A DNA stretch of 64,000 nucleotides from an uncultured Clostridia bacterium (lineage in GTDB: Bacteria > Bacillota > Clostridia > Oscillospirales > Acutalibacteraceae). Numbering within the stretch: position 1 is the stretch's first letter; the number at the start of each line of letters is the position of its first letter. Shown in pieces: positions 28,077-38,042 of the stretch. The notes beneath the pieces are model-generated. The model saw only the letters and a program-made list of their open reading frames with translations, did no database searches and was not told the DNA's origin. The translations under genes were made by a program, and so were the position numbers. The stretch is taken from the NCBI GenBank assembly GCA_947589415.1, contig CANQBP010000003.1, positions 1 to 64,000 of the forward strand. The letters run 5' to 3'.

Positions 28077-29144
28077 TTGGAAAAGAAAAAAAGGAACGGA
28101 AAAGTGGATTTTCTTAAATTTATTTTTTCTATCATAATTATAACATACCATTTTAATAATTCTGTTGAATATCCTAATGAATTGTTTCACAAGGGATATA
28201 TAGGAGTGGAGTTTTTCTTCATAACATCAGGTTTCCTTTTTGCAAAATCACTGTCTAAGCTCCGGTATAATAATGACAGTCTTATGAAAGACAGTATGGG
28301 TTTTATGAAGAAAAAGTATTTGTCCCTTTTCCCGTACCATTTTTTCGTATGTGCTGCGACCATTATATACAGTATTATAAATTACCGGTGGGCATTTGGG
28401 AAAGCCATTTCAAAAATATTTAATGCCATTCCTGATATATTGCTGCTTAGAATGGGTGGCATAGGTACACTAAGTCTGCTGGGGCACGAATGGTATTTAT
28501 CCGCAATGATAATAGTTATGTTTATTCTCACACCGATAATTATTAAGCATAGGGATGTATTTATACACTATGCTGCACCGATTATGGTTATTGCATTTGT
28601 GGGATATCTGGCACATAATTTTTCGGATATAAATGTTGTAAGTGATTGGAACGGTCTGTTTTTTTGCGGGTTGCTGAGGGCTGCGGCAGAAATCTCTCTT
28701 GGCTGTATATGCTATGCTGTGTATGAAAGCAAGTTGCTTGATAAGATAAATAAGGCTGTTCTGCTTATTGCTGAGGTTTTGATATATCTGATTGTGATAT
28801 TATATTCAACAGGATATTTTTCGGGTCTTACAGATTATACAGTGATGTTCCTGCTTGCACCCGCCGTTACAATATCATTCAGCCAAAAGGCTTCTGTCGG
28901 ATTTTTGAATAACAGGTTTATTTCTTTCCTTGGAAAACTTAGTTATCCGATTTACCTCACACAGATGATAGTACGACAGTTTACAAAGGCGATAAGTCCG
29001 CAAATCGGATATTTTGCACATCTCGGCATATATATTGCAGCCGTGATAGCGGCTTCTCTCATTTGTATGTATGTAACGGACGGTTTCATAAGGATTGTAG
29101 GAATATTGAAAAGTAAGGCAAAGCAAAAGAATTTGCAGGCATAA
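28077..29144 (+). CDS. Acyltransferase 3 family membrane protein (TTG start)
   Basis: GKVDFLKFIFSIIIITYHF, GYIGVEFFFITSGFLFAKSLSK; paralog of 9290-10378. Confidence 0.88.
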   Translation: MEKKKRNGKVDFLKFIFSIIIITYHFNNSVEYPNELFHKGYIGVEFFFITSGFLFAKSLSKLRYNNDSLMKDSMGFMKKKYLSLFPYHFFVCAATIIYSIINYRWAFGKAISKIFNAIPDILLLRMGGIGTLSLLGHEWYLSAMIIVMFILTPIIIKHRDVFIHYAAPIMVIAFVGYLAHNFSDINVVSDWNGLFFCGLLRAAAEISLGCICYAVYESKLLDKINKAVLLIAEVLIYLIVILYSTGYFSGLTDYTVMFLLAPAVTISFSQKASVGFLNNRFISFLGKLSYPIYLTQMIVRQFTKAISPQIGYFAHLGIYIAAVIAASLICMYVTDGFIRIVGILKSKAKQKNLQA

Positions 29145-29239
29145 ATTAACGCCCGTAATTATAGGTGTATCGATGCCTATTGTTTTATGTTATTGCTTCT
29201 GATAATTCAAACATATAAAAAAACAAGGAGGATATTTTT

Positions 29240-30514
29240 ATGGGAATGACAATGTCACAAAAGATACTTGCGGCTCATGCAGGTCTTGACAGCGTAAAGG
29301 CGGGTCAGCTTATCGAAGCCGAATTGGATATGGTTCTCGGAAACGATATTACATCGCCTGTTGCTATCAACGTATTTAATGACGGAGGGGCAAACGGTGT
29401 GTTTGATAATACCAAAATAGCTATGGTAATGGATCATTTCACACCGAATAAGGATATCAAGGCAGCCGAACAATGCGCACAAGTAAGACGCTTTGCAAAC
29501 AAGTATGACATCAAAAATTACTTTGATGTGGGACAAATGGGAATTGAACACGCACTCCTTCCCGAAAAGGGTCTTGTCGGGCCCGGAAGCCTTTGCATAG
29601 GTGCGGACAGCCACACTTGTACATACGGGGCACTCGGAGCTTTTTCAACAGGTGTGGGTTCAACGGACATGGCCGCCGGAATGATAAGCGGAAAGGCATG
29701 GTTCAAGGTTCCGTCTGCCGTTAAATTTGTTCTCACGGGAAAACCGTCGGAATATATAAGCGGAAAGGACGTTATACTCCATATAATCGGTATGATCGGA
29801 GTGGACGGCGCACTTTACAAATCAATGGAATTTTCCGGTGACGGTTTGAAGTATCTTAATATTGACGACAGACTTTGCATAGCCAATATGGCTATCGAAG
29901 CAGGAGCAAAAAACGGCATATTCCCTGTTGACGATATTACAAGGGAGTATGTAAACGGCCGTTTTAAAGGTGAGGCAAAAGAATATTGTGCCGATGATGA
30001 CGCCGAATATGAGGCCGAATATATTATAGACCTCGGCAAGCTGCGTCCCACGGTCGCATTTCCGCACCTTCCGGAAAATGCAAGAACGGTTGATGAGATC
30101 GGAAAAACTGAAGTTAAGATAGATCAGGCTGTTATAGGATCGTGTACGAACGGAAGAATTACGGATCTTCGTGCTGCGGCAGAAATTATGAAGGGCAGGA
30201 AGGTAGCAAACGGTGTGCGCTGTATTGTTATTCCCGCAACGCAGAGCGTATATCTTCAGGCTATGCGTGAGGGTCTGCTTGAAACGTTCATAGAAGCAGG
30301 TGCTGTTGTATCAACACCGACCTGCGGCCCGTGCCTCGGCGGATATATGGGAATATTGGCAAAGGGTGAAAAGGCTGTAACGACAACAAACAGAAACTTT
30401 GTCGGCAGAATGGGTCATGTCGAATCCGAAGTATATCTTGCATCTCCGGCAGTTGCCGCGGCGAGTGCGGTAACAGGATATATAACGGATCCGTCGGCAC
30501 TTGGAAAAGACTGA
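29240..30514 (+). CDS. leuC: 3-isopropylmalate dehydratase large subunit
   Basis: [54 protein letters not shown]. Confidence 0.96.
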   Translation: MGMTMSQKILAAHAGLDSVKAGQLIEAELDMVLGNDITSPVAINVFNDGGANGVFDNTKIAMVMDHFTPNKDIKAAEQCAQVRRFANKYDIKNYFDVGQMGIEHALLPEKGLVGPGSLCIGADSHTCTYGALGAFSTGVGSTDMAAGMISGKAWFKVPSAVKFVLTGKPSEYISGKDVILHIIGMIGVDGALYKSMEFSGDGLKYLNIDDRLCIANMAIEAGAKNGIFPVDDITREYVNGRFKGEAKEYCADDDAEYEAEYIIDLGKLRPTVAFPHLPENARTVDEIGKTEVKIDQAVIGSCTNGRITDLRAAAEIMKGRKVANGVRCIVIPATQSVYLQAMREGLLETFIEAGAVVSTPTCGPCLGGYMGILAKGEKAVTTTNRNFVGRMGHVESEVYLASPAVAAASAVTGYITDPSALGKD

Positions 30515-30541
30515 TTTATATTGTTGGAAAGGGGTGCTGTT

Positions 30542-31030
30542 ATGAAAGCACAGGGTACAGTACATAAGTACGGAGATAATGTTGATACAGATGTAATAAT
30601 TCCGGCACGATATCTTAATACAAGTTCACACAGCGAACTTGCCTCGCATTGTATGGAGGATATTGACATAGATTTTACCAAAAGGGTAAAAAACGGAGAT
30701 ATCATTGTTGCCGAAAAAAATTTCGGCTGCGGCTCTTCAAGAGAACACGCACCGATTGCTATTAAGGCTTCGGGAATAAGTTGTGTTATTGCCTCCACAT
30801 TTGCCAGAATATTTTATCGTAATGCCATAAATATCGGTTTGCCGATACTTGAGTGTGAGGCGGCATCAAAGGAGATCAAGGCAGGAGATGAGGTGAGTGT
30901 GGATTTTGATACGGGCATCATAACCGATATCACCACGGGCAAAACCTATCAGGCAGAGCCGTTCCCGCCGTTTATACAGAGTATAATAGCTGATGGCGGA
31001 CTTATTAGTCATGTAACTAAAAATAAATAA
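30542..31030 (+). CDS. leuD: 3-isopropylmalate dehydratase small subunit
   Basis: [53 protein letters not shown]. Confidence 0.96.
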   Translation: MKAQGTVHKYGDNVDTDVIIPARYLNTSSHSELASHCMEDIDIDFTKRVKNGDIIVAEKNFGCGSSREHAPIAIKASGISCVIASTFARIFYRNAINIGLPILECEAASKEIKAGDEVSVDFDTGIITDITTGKTYQAEPFPPFIQSIIADGGLISHVTKNK

Positions 31031-31040
31031 ATAAAAAGAG

Positions 31041-31096
31041 GAGCTTTTGCATTGTGTTTTGTTTAAACACACCCGCAAAAGCTCTTTATTTTTTTG
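31041..31096 (+). terminator. Terminator after leuD
   Basis: GAGCTTTTGC...GCAAAAGCTC then TTTATTTTTTT. Confidence 0.85.
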
Positions 31097-31185
31097 AAAA
31101 TCAATAACCGAAAAAAAGCGTATGATTTTCTCGGCTCGGAAAATACCGCAGAACAGACGGATTCTAAATTACCCGGTGTTTTTGC

Positions 31186-31875
31186 CTATTGTACAGCTAA
31201 TTTTTTTTTTACCTCTCTTAATATGTTTGTGTCATTTTCGTGGCGGCACATTTTCATGGCATCTTCTATGCTGACCCACAAATAATAATCTATTTCGCTT
31301 TGCTGCATACTTACAACACTTTTTTCTGCCTTTGCCAAAAAGAACACGGCAGTCTTTTGAACTTTTCCGAAAGGACGGTAGCAACTGATTTGACGGAAAC
31401 CGGGAACTAATTCGACATTCAGCCCGGTTTCCTCCTTAATTTCACGCAGGGCAGTCTGCTGTTCGCTTTCTCCGATTTCGATATGTCCTTTTGGAAACGT
31501 CCAACACTTCCCGTTATGGTTTTTGACAAGAAGAACTTTTATGTCATTTCTTTCGTTTATCCTGTAAATTACCGCGCCGCACGATTTTTCATATATACAG
31601 TTTATTTTTTTGAACGGAACAGATGTGCCGCAAAGTCTTTCGGCTATATCGGGTTCATAGAACACTTCGTCAACAGGAGAGGCTATAAGACGTGTTTGAG
31701 AGCTGCTGTCCCCCATGGCGCTGGCTATGATGGTACAGTCAATTGTACCGTGCAGCTCCGAATCGGTTATAACATAGACCTGACGTCTGTCATAGCTGTC
31801 TACTATGTATCCGGAATACAGTTTTTTATCGGTAAGTGTACCGAATATTTCTATTGTGACATTGTTTCCGAGCAA
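31186..31875 (-). CDS. NUDIX hydrolase with an N-terminal extension
   Basis: Nudix box GHIEIGESEQQTALREIKEETGLNVEL; ~100-aa N-terminal region not assigned. Confidence 0.9.
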   Translation of the reverse strand: MLGNNVTIEIFGTLTDKKLYSGYIVDSYDRRQVYVITDSELHGTIDCTIIASAMGDSSSQTRLIASPVDEVFYEPDIAERLCGTSVPFKKINCIYEKSCGAVIYRINERNDIKVLLVKNHNGKCWTFPKGHIEIGESEQQTALREIKEETGLNVELVPGFRQISCYRPFGKVQKTAVFFLAKAEKSVVSMQQSEIDYYLWVSIEDAMKMCRHENDTNILREVKKKLAVQ

Positions 31876-31915
31876 TTCGATACACCTCCGTTTTTAATAC
31901 TCCTCGATTTTTGAC

Positions 31916-33148
31916 TTATTTCAAAACAGATTTAAGCTCGTCCAAACGGACTTCCGTATTGGCAGACATAATGCTGCTCAAAATGAGAACGTCCGTGTAT
32001 TTGTTTTTCTTTATAAAATCTATTATATTTCCTTCGTAGTATGTGGGGTCGATAATATATACCTCATCAAAATCGTTGACTGTAAAGGGAGCAAAGGCAC
32101 AGCCGTAGGAATCCTTTATTATACAAAGTTTTCTGCCCGTTTTCTTATCTGTCTTTACATCCATATAGGGATTATTTCCCCATATAAAAGCACTGTATGC
32201 ATTGGAGCCTTCCGCAAAGGTCGCAATAAGTGAAACCTCCTGTGGTGAGTTCTTACCGTTCTCAAGGAGCGTGCAGGTGTAATTTCCCGGAATGGTGTAA
32301 TACTTCACCGTGTCGGGATTTGATGAAAGCTCTTTGTTGCCGTTCGGTTTGTCATCGGTTTTGGTTGAAACAAACAGCGAACCGGTGAAATCCTTTATTT
32401 CACCCGACGGCAGTTTCTTTATGTCAAGTCCGTCAACTCCCGCAGCTTTGCAAAAATCTTTATATGCATAATAAGCACCCAAAGCTGTCCAGTTGTTATC
32501 TGTTTTGAAATATATATATTCGTCCTTATGCTCTTCAAGTGATTTGGCAACATCTATCGTTTTAATGTTTTTGTCTAAAGACGAATATATCAGTTTTATG
32601 TTGTCTTTCTCGTCATTTCCCAGATCCTTGTATTTATCCGGAAGTCCGAAAAGTCCGTGGGTAGGTGCAACAATGCTGTAAACGTTTATCTTATCTCCCA
32701 ATGATTTCTTTATACCCGAAACGGCTGCGGCATACTCTTTGGCACTGCCGTCAGTACCGTAGAATATCTCATATCCCTGCTTGTCATATACAAAGACATT
32801 TCCGTCAAAAGACCCTTTTATATCCTTTTCGGGAGCAGATGCCTTAACTGACGATTCAGCAGATGACTGTTTCGGCTTTTCCGATTTTTCCGCATCGGAG
32901 CTTTCGTTTTTCGGAGTATCCGATGATTTTTCGGAAACCTCGGTTTGAGGCTCCTGTATATTTTTGCCGTTGAATAAACCGAAGTGTACGCATACCCAGA
33001 CAGCGGCGGCTGCAAGTATAACACATACAGTAACTATTATAATTATTGTTTTCTTTCCTCCGCCTCCGCCGGAATCGTGTCGATAACTTCCGTAGCCGTA
33101 CGAACGTGAACGGTAGGAGTGATATCCGTAAGAAGATCTTCTGCCCAT
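31916..33148 (-). CDS. DHHW-family-like exported protein (SGNH/AlgX-type)
   Basis: N-terminal TM; YFKTDNNWTALGAYYAYKDFC, LCIIKDSYGCAFAPF, FDEVYIIDPTYY. Confidence 0.75.
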   Translation of the reverse strand: MGRRSSYGYHSYRSRSYGYGSYRHDSGGGGGKKTIIIIVTVCVILAAAAVWVCVHFGLFNGKNIQEPQTEVSEKSSDTPKNESSDAEKSEKPKQSSAESSVKASAPEKDIKGSFDGNVFVYDKQGYEIFYGTDGSAKEYAAAVSGIKKSLGDKINVYSIVAPTHGLFGLPDKYKDLGNDEKDNIKLIYSSLDKNIKTIDVAKSLEEHKDEYIYFKTDNNWTALGAYYAYKDFCKAAGVDGLDIKKLPSGEIKDFTGSLFVSTKTDDKPNGNKELSSNPDTVKYYTIPGNYTCTLLENGKNSPQEVSLIATFAEGSNAYSAFIWGNNPYMDVKTDKKTGRKLCIIKDSYGCAFAPFTVNDFDEVYIIDPTYYEGNIIDFIKKNKYTDVLILSSIMSANTEVRLDELKSVLK

Positions 33149-33301
33149 TTCAATCCCCTTTCATACATTGATAGAATTATACTTATCATCATTATAATCT
33201 ATAATGTAAAAAAATACAATTCGATAATACTACAAACTTAAGCAATAATTTACAAAATATTTATGCAAGTGTTATTTTTCGTTGTTTTTATTTTAAAATG
33301 C

Positions 33302-33332
33302 TTGACAAAGGATACTATGCGTGGTATAGTAT
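33302..33332 (+). promoter_or_regulatory. Promoter TTGACA-17-TATAGT overlapping dyad ATACTA-N9-TAGTAT
   Basis: TTGACA 33302-33307, TATAGT 33325-33330; dyad 33312-33332. Confidence 0.7.
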
Positions 33333-33352
33333 TATCTGAGGTGAGGTATGAG

Positions 33353-33673
33353 GTGGATATACAGCTGAAAAGAGGCTTGCTTGATATATGCGTATTGGCG
33401 GCAATAAAAAATGAGGATTCATACGGGTATAAAATCATCAAGGATATAAAGCCGTATCTTACCATATCCGAGTCAACACTTTATCCTATACTCCGTCGTC
33501 TTGAAACGGCAGGCTTTCTGACAGAATATTCTGTTGAGCATAACAGCAGACTGCGTAAATATTATCATATAACTCCGGCAGGAATAGAAAGAATAGAGAT
33601 TTTTGATGAGGAATGGCAGGAAATACTGGCTATACATGATTTTGTCACGAGGGAGGATAAAAAGAATGACTAA
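33353..33673 (+). CDS. PadR-family transcriptional regulator (GTG start)
   Basis: VDIQLKRGLLDICVLAAIKNEDSYGYKIIKDI...ESTLYPILRRLETAGFL. Confidence 0.93.
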   Translation: MDIQLKRGLLDICVLAAIKNEDSYGYKIIKDIKPYLTISESTLYPILRRLETAGFLTEYSVEHNSRLRKYYHITPAGIERIEIFDEEWQEILAIHDFVTREDKKND

Positions 33674-34277
33674 AAATGAATTTACAACTCAACTCAATAA
33701 GCTGCTCGGAGGATTGCCGCAGGAGGATATCGAAAGGTCGATAACATTTTATTCCGAAATGATTGACGATAGTGTTGAGGACGGCATGAACGAGGAAGAA
33801 GCTGTGGAAGCTCTGGGAGATATTGAGGATATCGTTATAAATATTAAATCGGAAAATACCGGTAAAACAGAGAAAACCACAGAAATAGGTTATGAGGCGG
33901 AAAATATGTCTGTAAAGCCGAAAAAGGGCAGAATTTCAAAGGAAAGGCTTATTGCTGTTATAGCAACCTTTCCGTTCTGGATAGGTATAGTTGCCGGTCT
34001 TTTCGGTGTATATATCGGACTTTGGGGTGTTTTTGCGGGCTTGTGCGGCGCAGCAATAGGATTTGCGGTTGGTGCTGTCGGAGGATTGATCGTTTCACCG
34101 GTACTGTTTGTATCATCGGTATATACAGGCTTAATGCTTGTGGGTTGTTGCTTTATGCTTGGAGGTTTGGTTTTGCCTCTTATTCTTGCATTGAAAATGA
34201 TTGCCAAAGGTCTGGTTGAGCTTTTTAAATTGGCTATTAAGGGCGTAAAAGCATTACTTATCACTAAGGAGGCATAA
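33666..34277 (+). CDS. DUF1700-type membrane protein
   Basis: TKNEFTTQLNKLLGGLPQEDIERSITFYSEMIDDSVEDGMNEEEAVEALGDIEDI. Confidence 0.88.
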   Translation: MTKNEFTTQLNKLLGGLPQEDIERSITFYSEMIDDSVEDGMNEEEAVEALGDIEDIVINIKSENTGKTEKTTEIGYEAENMSVKPKKGRISKERLIAVIATFPFWIGIVAGLFGVYIGLWGVFAGLCGAAIGFAVGAVGGLIVSPVLFVSSVYTGLMLVGCCFMLGGLVLPLILALKMIAKGLVELFKLAIKGVKALLITKEA

Positions 34278-34279
34278 AG

Positions 34280-35113
34280 ATGAGCAAGAGATTTAAAAAA
34301 GGATTGATAATATCCGCTGTTATTTTCGGTATCGGACTTATATTATGTCTGGTTGTGACAATACTTATAGGTTTTGATTTTTCAAGGCTCAGCACTGCGG
34401 TACATGAGAAAAAAACAAAGGTTATAAGTGCGGAATTTGATGAAATAAATATACAGGACATAGAAGACGGTGTGGTACTTAAACCGTCGAACGATGGAAA
34501 ATGTAAAATTATATATTATGATTCAAACAAAATAACACATAGCATAGATGTATCGGAAAACACACTTGAAATACGCAGTGAATATAAAGATTGGACATCC
34601 TATATTTTTAATATAAATATAGGACGCGTTATGACAATATACCTGCCGGAAAAGGAATATGAAAGGCTTTATATTTCAACAGTCGGCGGAAATATAAATA
34701 TGGGAGAATTTGAGTTTGAAGATATGGAGCTTAATACTGTCAGCGGAAATGTTGACGCTTATGTATCGGGACAGCTTGATATATCTACAACAAGCGGAGA
34801 TGTAAACGTCAGGGGAAGAGCGGACGATAAGGCAAAAATTTCAAGCGTAAGCGGTAATATAAAACTTGACAAATTTATATCCGAGTCACTGTCGGTAGAT
34901 ACTACAAGCGGAAATGTATATCTTAATATGTCCGATGCGGACAATATAAATATTTCCACCGTAAGCGGAGATGTCAGCGGCAATCTTATAGGTGATAAGG
35001 AAATACAAACAAATACCTTGAGCGGAGATGTCAGCGTACCGATGTCGGTTAAGGGCGGGGATTTGTGCAAAATAGAAACGACAAGCGGTGACATTGAATT
35101 GAAACAGAAGTAA
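34280..35113 (+). CDS. DUF4097 beta-helix-like membrane-anchored protein
   Basis: TM segment then repeated T-[TV]-SG-[ND]-[VI] units. Confidence 0.85.
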   Translation: MSKRFKKGLIISAVIFGIGLILCLVVTILIGFDFSRLSTAVHEKKTKVISAEFDEINIQDIEDGVVLKPSNDGKCKIIYYDSNKITHSIDVSENTLEIRSEYKDWTSYIFNINIGRVMTIYLPEKEYERLYISTVGGNINMGEFEFEDMELNTVSGNVDAYVSGQLDISTTSGDVNVRGRADDKAKISSVSGNIKLDKFISESLSVDTTSGNVYLNMSDADNINISTVSGDVSGNLIGDKEIQTNTLSGDVSVPMSVKGGDLCKIETTSGDIELKQK

Positions 35114-35559
35114 ATCCCGACAGCCCTAAATTGCTCGGAACGGATTTAATGTTTTACACTATGGTGATGTTGCCGAATGAAAGCGGAAAATAAGATTGTT
35201 TTTTACCGTTAAAGTACTGCTGCGTGACAGTCAGGTCTTGCATAAGTACAAAATCAACAGATAAATACAGCGGCGGGCGGTTTACGTAAATCAACTTTAA
35301 GAAAATAAGCCGTTCGCCGCACAAAACTGCCAATCGGCTTATGAACTTTTTATAAAAACATACTTTTTCAGACAGATAAACCGTGGGAAACTCTTTGTTT
35401 AACGGAGAGTTTTCCACAATTCTGCCGATTTGTAAAATTGATTTGCGGTATATGACACAAAAGCTATTGTAATTTGGAGAAATTTGAGGTATAATTGGCA
35501 TTGTTAAATGATGCGTCAGCATATATTTTATAAAGATTAAAAAATCGGAGGAAATAAAA

Positions 35560-36540
35560 ATGCAGAAAAAGGGTGAATTGGTATCGTTCAGACCTGATAT
35601 CAAGGTCGTAGACTGTACACTTAGAGATGGAGGACTTGTAAATGATTTCGCATTTACCGATGAATTTGTCCACGATCTGTACAGAACAAATATCGAAGCA
35701 GGCATAGACTATATGGAGTTTGGATACAAGGCAGACAAGGATATGTTTGACGAGAAAAAATTCGGAAAATGGAAATTCTGTAATGATGATGATATACGCA
35801 AGGTCGTTGGCGATAATGATACGGATCTGAAAATATCCGTTATGGCTGATGTGGGAAGAACGAATTTCAAGAGGGATATAGGTAAAAAGACGGACAGCCC
35901 CATTGATTTGGTGCGTGTTGCAACCTATATCAATACTATTCCCGCAGCTATTGAAATTGTTGAACATTGTAAAAAAATGGGATACGAAACGACCATAAAC
36001 ATTATGGCAATATCTAAGTCTAACGACAGCGATCTTGAGGACGGACTTGAGATTATCGGTAAAAGCTGCGTTGATACGGTCTATATCGTTGACAGCTACG
36101 GATCTCTTTATCCCGAACAAATGCGCAGGCTTGCCGAAAAGTATCTTGAAATGGGCGATAAATATAACAAAAAGATAGGTGTCCATGCGCATAACAATCA
36201 GCAGCTTGCTTTCGCCAATACAATAGAGGCTCTTACAATGGGAGTAAGCTATCTTGATTCAACGGTCAGCAGTATGGGACGAGGTGCGGGAAACTGCCCG
36301 ACGGAGCTTCTTTTAGGTTTCCTTAAAAATCCCAAATATCATATTACACCTGTGCTTGAATTTATTGAGAAGCACATAAATAAACTTAAAGCGGACGGAA
36401 TTGTATGGGGCTATGATGTGCCGTACCTCCTCACGGGCAGACTTAATCAGCACCCCAGAGATGCAATTCAATTTACGGCGGACAAGCGAACGGATTATGC
36501 TGATTTCTTCCGTTATCTCTATGATAAAGATGTTTTTTGA
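35560..36540 (+). CDS. HMGL-like aldolase (4-hydroxy-2-oxovalerate aldolase-type TIM barrel)
   Basis: KVVDCTLRDGGLVNDFAF, YIVDSYGSLYPEQM, GVHAHNNQQLAFANTIEAL, YLDSTVSSMGRGAGNCPTELLLGFL. Confidence 0.9.
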   Translation: MQKKGELVSFRPDIKVVDCTLRDGGLVNDFAFTDEFVHDLYRTNIEAGIDYMEFGYKADKDMFDEKKFGKWKFCNDDDIRKVVGDNDTDLKISVMADVGRTNFKRDIGKKTDSPIDLVRVATYINTIPAAIEIVEHCKKMGYETTINIMAISKSNDSDLEDGLEIIGKSCVDTVYIVDSYGSLYPEQMRRLAEKYLEMGDKYNKKIGVHAHNNQQLAFANTIEALTMGVSYLDSTVSSMGRGAGNCPTELLLGFLKNPKYHITPVLEFIEKHINKLKADGIVWGYDVPYLLTGRLNQHPRDAIQFTADKRTDYADFFRYLYDKDVF

Positions 36541-36575
36541 CATTTATGCCGTTGTCGGCTAAGGAGAGTATTATT

Positions 36576-38042
36576 ATGACGCTTGAAAAACTTCTTTCAA
36601 AACTTGACTACACACTTGTTTCGGGTAAGACGGACATGGAAATATCCGATATTGTATATGATTCAAGAAAGGTGACTAAGGACTGCGTTTTTGTTTGTCT
36701 TGTGGGTTCTGCCGTTGACGGTCATAAGTTTGCGCAAACCGCCTCGGATATGGGGGCGGCGGCGGTTATCGTCAGCGAAGATATTGCCTTGGACGGTGCA
36801 GCTGTTATTAAAGTCGGGGATACCAGAAAAGCACTTGCAGAAATGTCTGCGGAGTATTTCGGTAATCCTGCCGAAGAGCTTATTACTGTCGGAATTACGG
36901 GAACTAAGGGAAAGACCACAACCGCATCAATGGTACATTCCATTCTTGAAAAGGGCGGTATCAAGACGGGAATAATAGGAACGCTCGGCATAATAATAGG
37001 AGATAAGCATATAAAAACTAATAATACAACACCGGAATCATATGAAATTCAAAAGGCTATGCGTCAGATGATTGATGACGGCTGTAAATGTTGTGTTATG
37101 GAGGTTTCGTCACTCGGAATAAAGTGGCACAGGACGGACGGATTTATTTTTGATTACGGCGTATTTACAAATTTCTCCCATGACCACATAGGCGGGGTGG
37201 AACACCCGACAATGGAAGATTATCTGCATTGTAAGTCATTGTTATTCAAACAGTGCAGGGTCGGTATTATGAATACAGATGATTTGACATATGAAAAAAT
37301 GCTTGAAGGTCACACCTGTTCGGTCGAAACATACGGCTGCAATAGTGATGCGGAGCTTAGGGCATCAGATGCAAGTCTTATATCACGTTCCGGTTATCTC
37401 GGCGTACATTTTAAATTGAGCGGAAGTATTTCCATGGATATAGACGTTGCAATACCGGGTATGTTTACCGTGCATAATGCGCTGGCTGCAATAGCCGTTT
37501 GCAGACATTTTGACGTGACGGAAAAGAATATATATGACGGGCTTAACGAAGTTAAGGTCAAGGGCAGAGTTGAAAGCGTTAAGGTGCCGGGAAACTATAC
37601 ATTACTTATAGATTATGCTCATAATGCCGTAAGTATGGAAAATATCCTTACTACCCTAAGAGAATACAGACCGAACCGACTTATAACTCTTTTTGGGGCA
37701 GGAGGAAACAGACCGAGGGACAGACGTTTTGAAATGGGTGAAATATCCGGAAAGCTGTCCGATCTCTCCGTTGTGACAGAGGATAACTCCCGTATGGAGG
37801 CTGTTGAGGATATAATTGCAGATATAAAGGTCGGACTTGATAAGACCGACGGAAAATATATAACCATTCCCGACAGGACGGACGCTATACGATATTGTAT
37901 GGAAAATGCACAAGATGGTGATATTATTGTGCTTGCCGGAAAGGGTCACGAGGATTATCAGGATAAAAACGGTGTCAAGACTCACTATGACGAACGAGAG
38001 GTCATAGCCGGAATTTTAAAGGAAATGTCGGAGAGTGTGTAA
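36576..38042 (+). CDS. murE: UDP-N-acetylmuramyl-tripeptide synthetase
   Basis: VGITGTKGKTTTASMVHSIL, TNNTTPESYEIQKAM, FTNFSHDHIGGVEHPTMEDYL, LIDYAHN. Confidence 0.95.
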   Translation: MTLEKLLSKLDYTLVSGKTDMEISDIVYDSRKVTKDCVFVCLVGSAVDGHKFAQTASDMGAAAVIVSEDIALDGAAVIKVGDTRKALAEMSAEYFGNPAEELITVGITGTKGKTTTASMVHSILEKGGIKTGIIGTLGIIIGDKHIKTNNTTPESYEIQKAMRQMIDDGCKCCVMEVSSLGIKWHRTDGFIFDYGVFTNFSHDHIGGVEHPTMEDYLHCKSLLFKQCRVGIMNTDDLTYEKMLEGHTCSVETYGCNSDAELRASDASLISRSGYLGVHFKLSGSISMDIDVAIPGMFTVHNALAAIAVCRHFDVTEKNIYDGLNEVKVKGRVESVKVPGNYTLLIDYAHNAVSMENILTTLREYRPNRLITLFGAGGNRPRDRRFEMGEISGKLSDLSVVTEDNSRMEAVEDIIADIKVGLDKTDGKYITIPDRTDAIRYCMENAQDGDIIVLAGKGHEDYQDKNGVKTHYDEREVIAGILKEMSESV

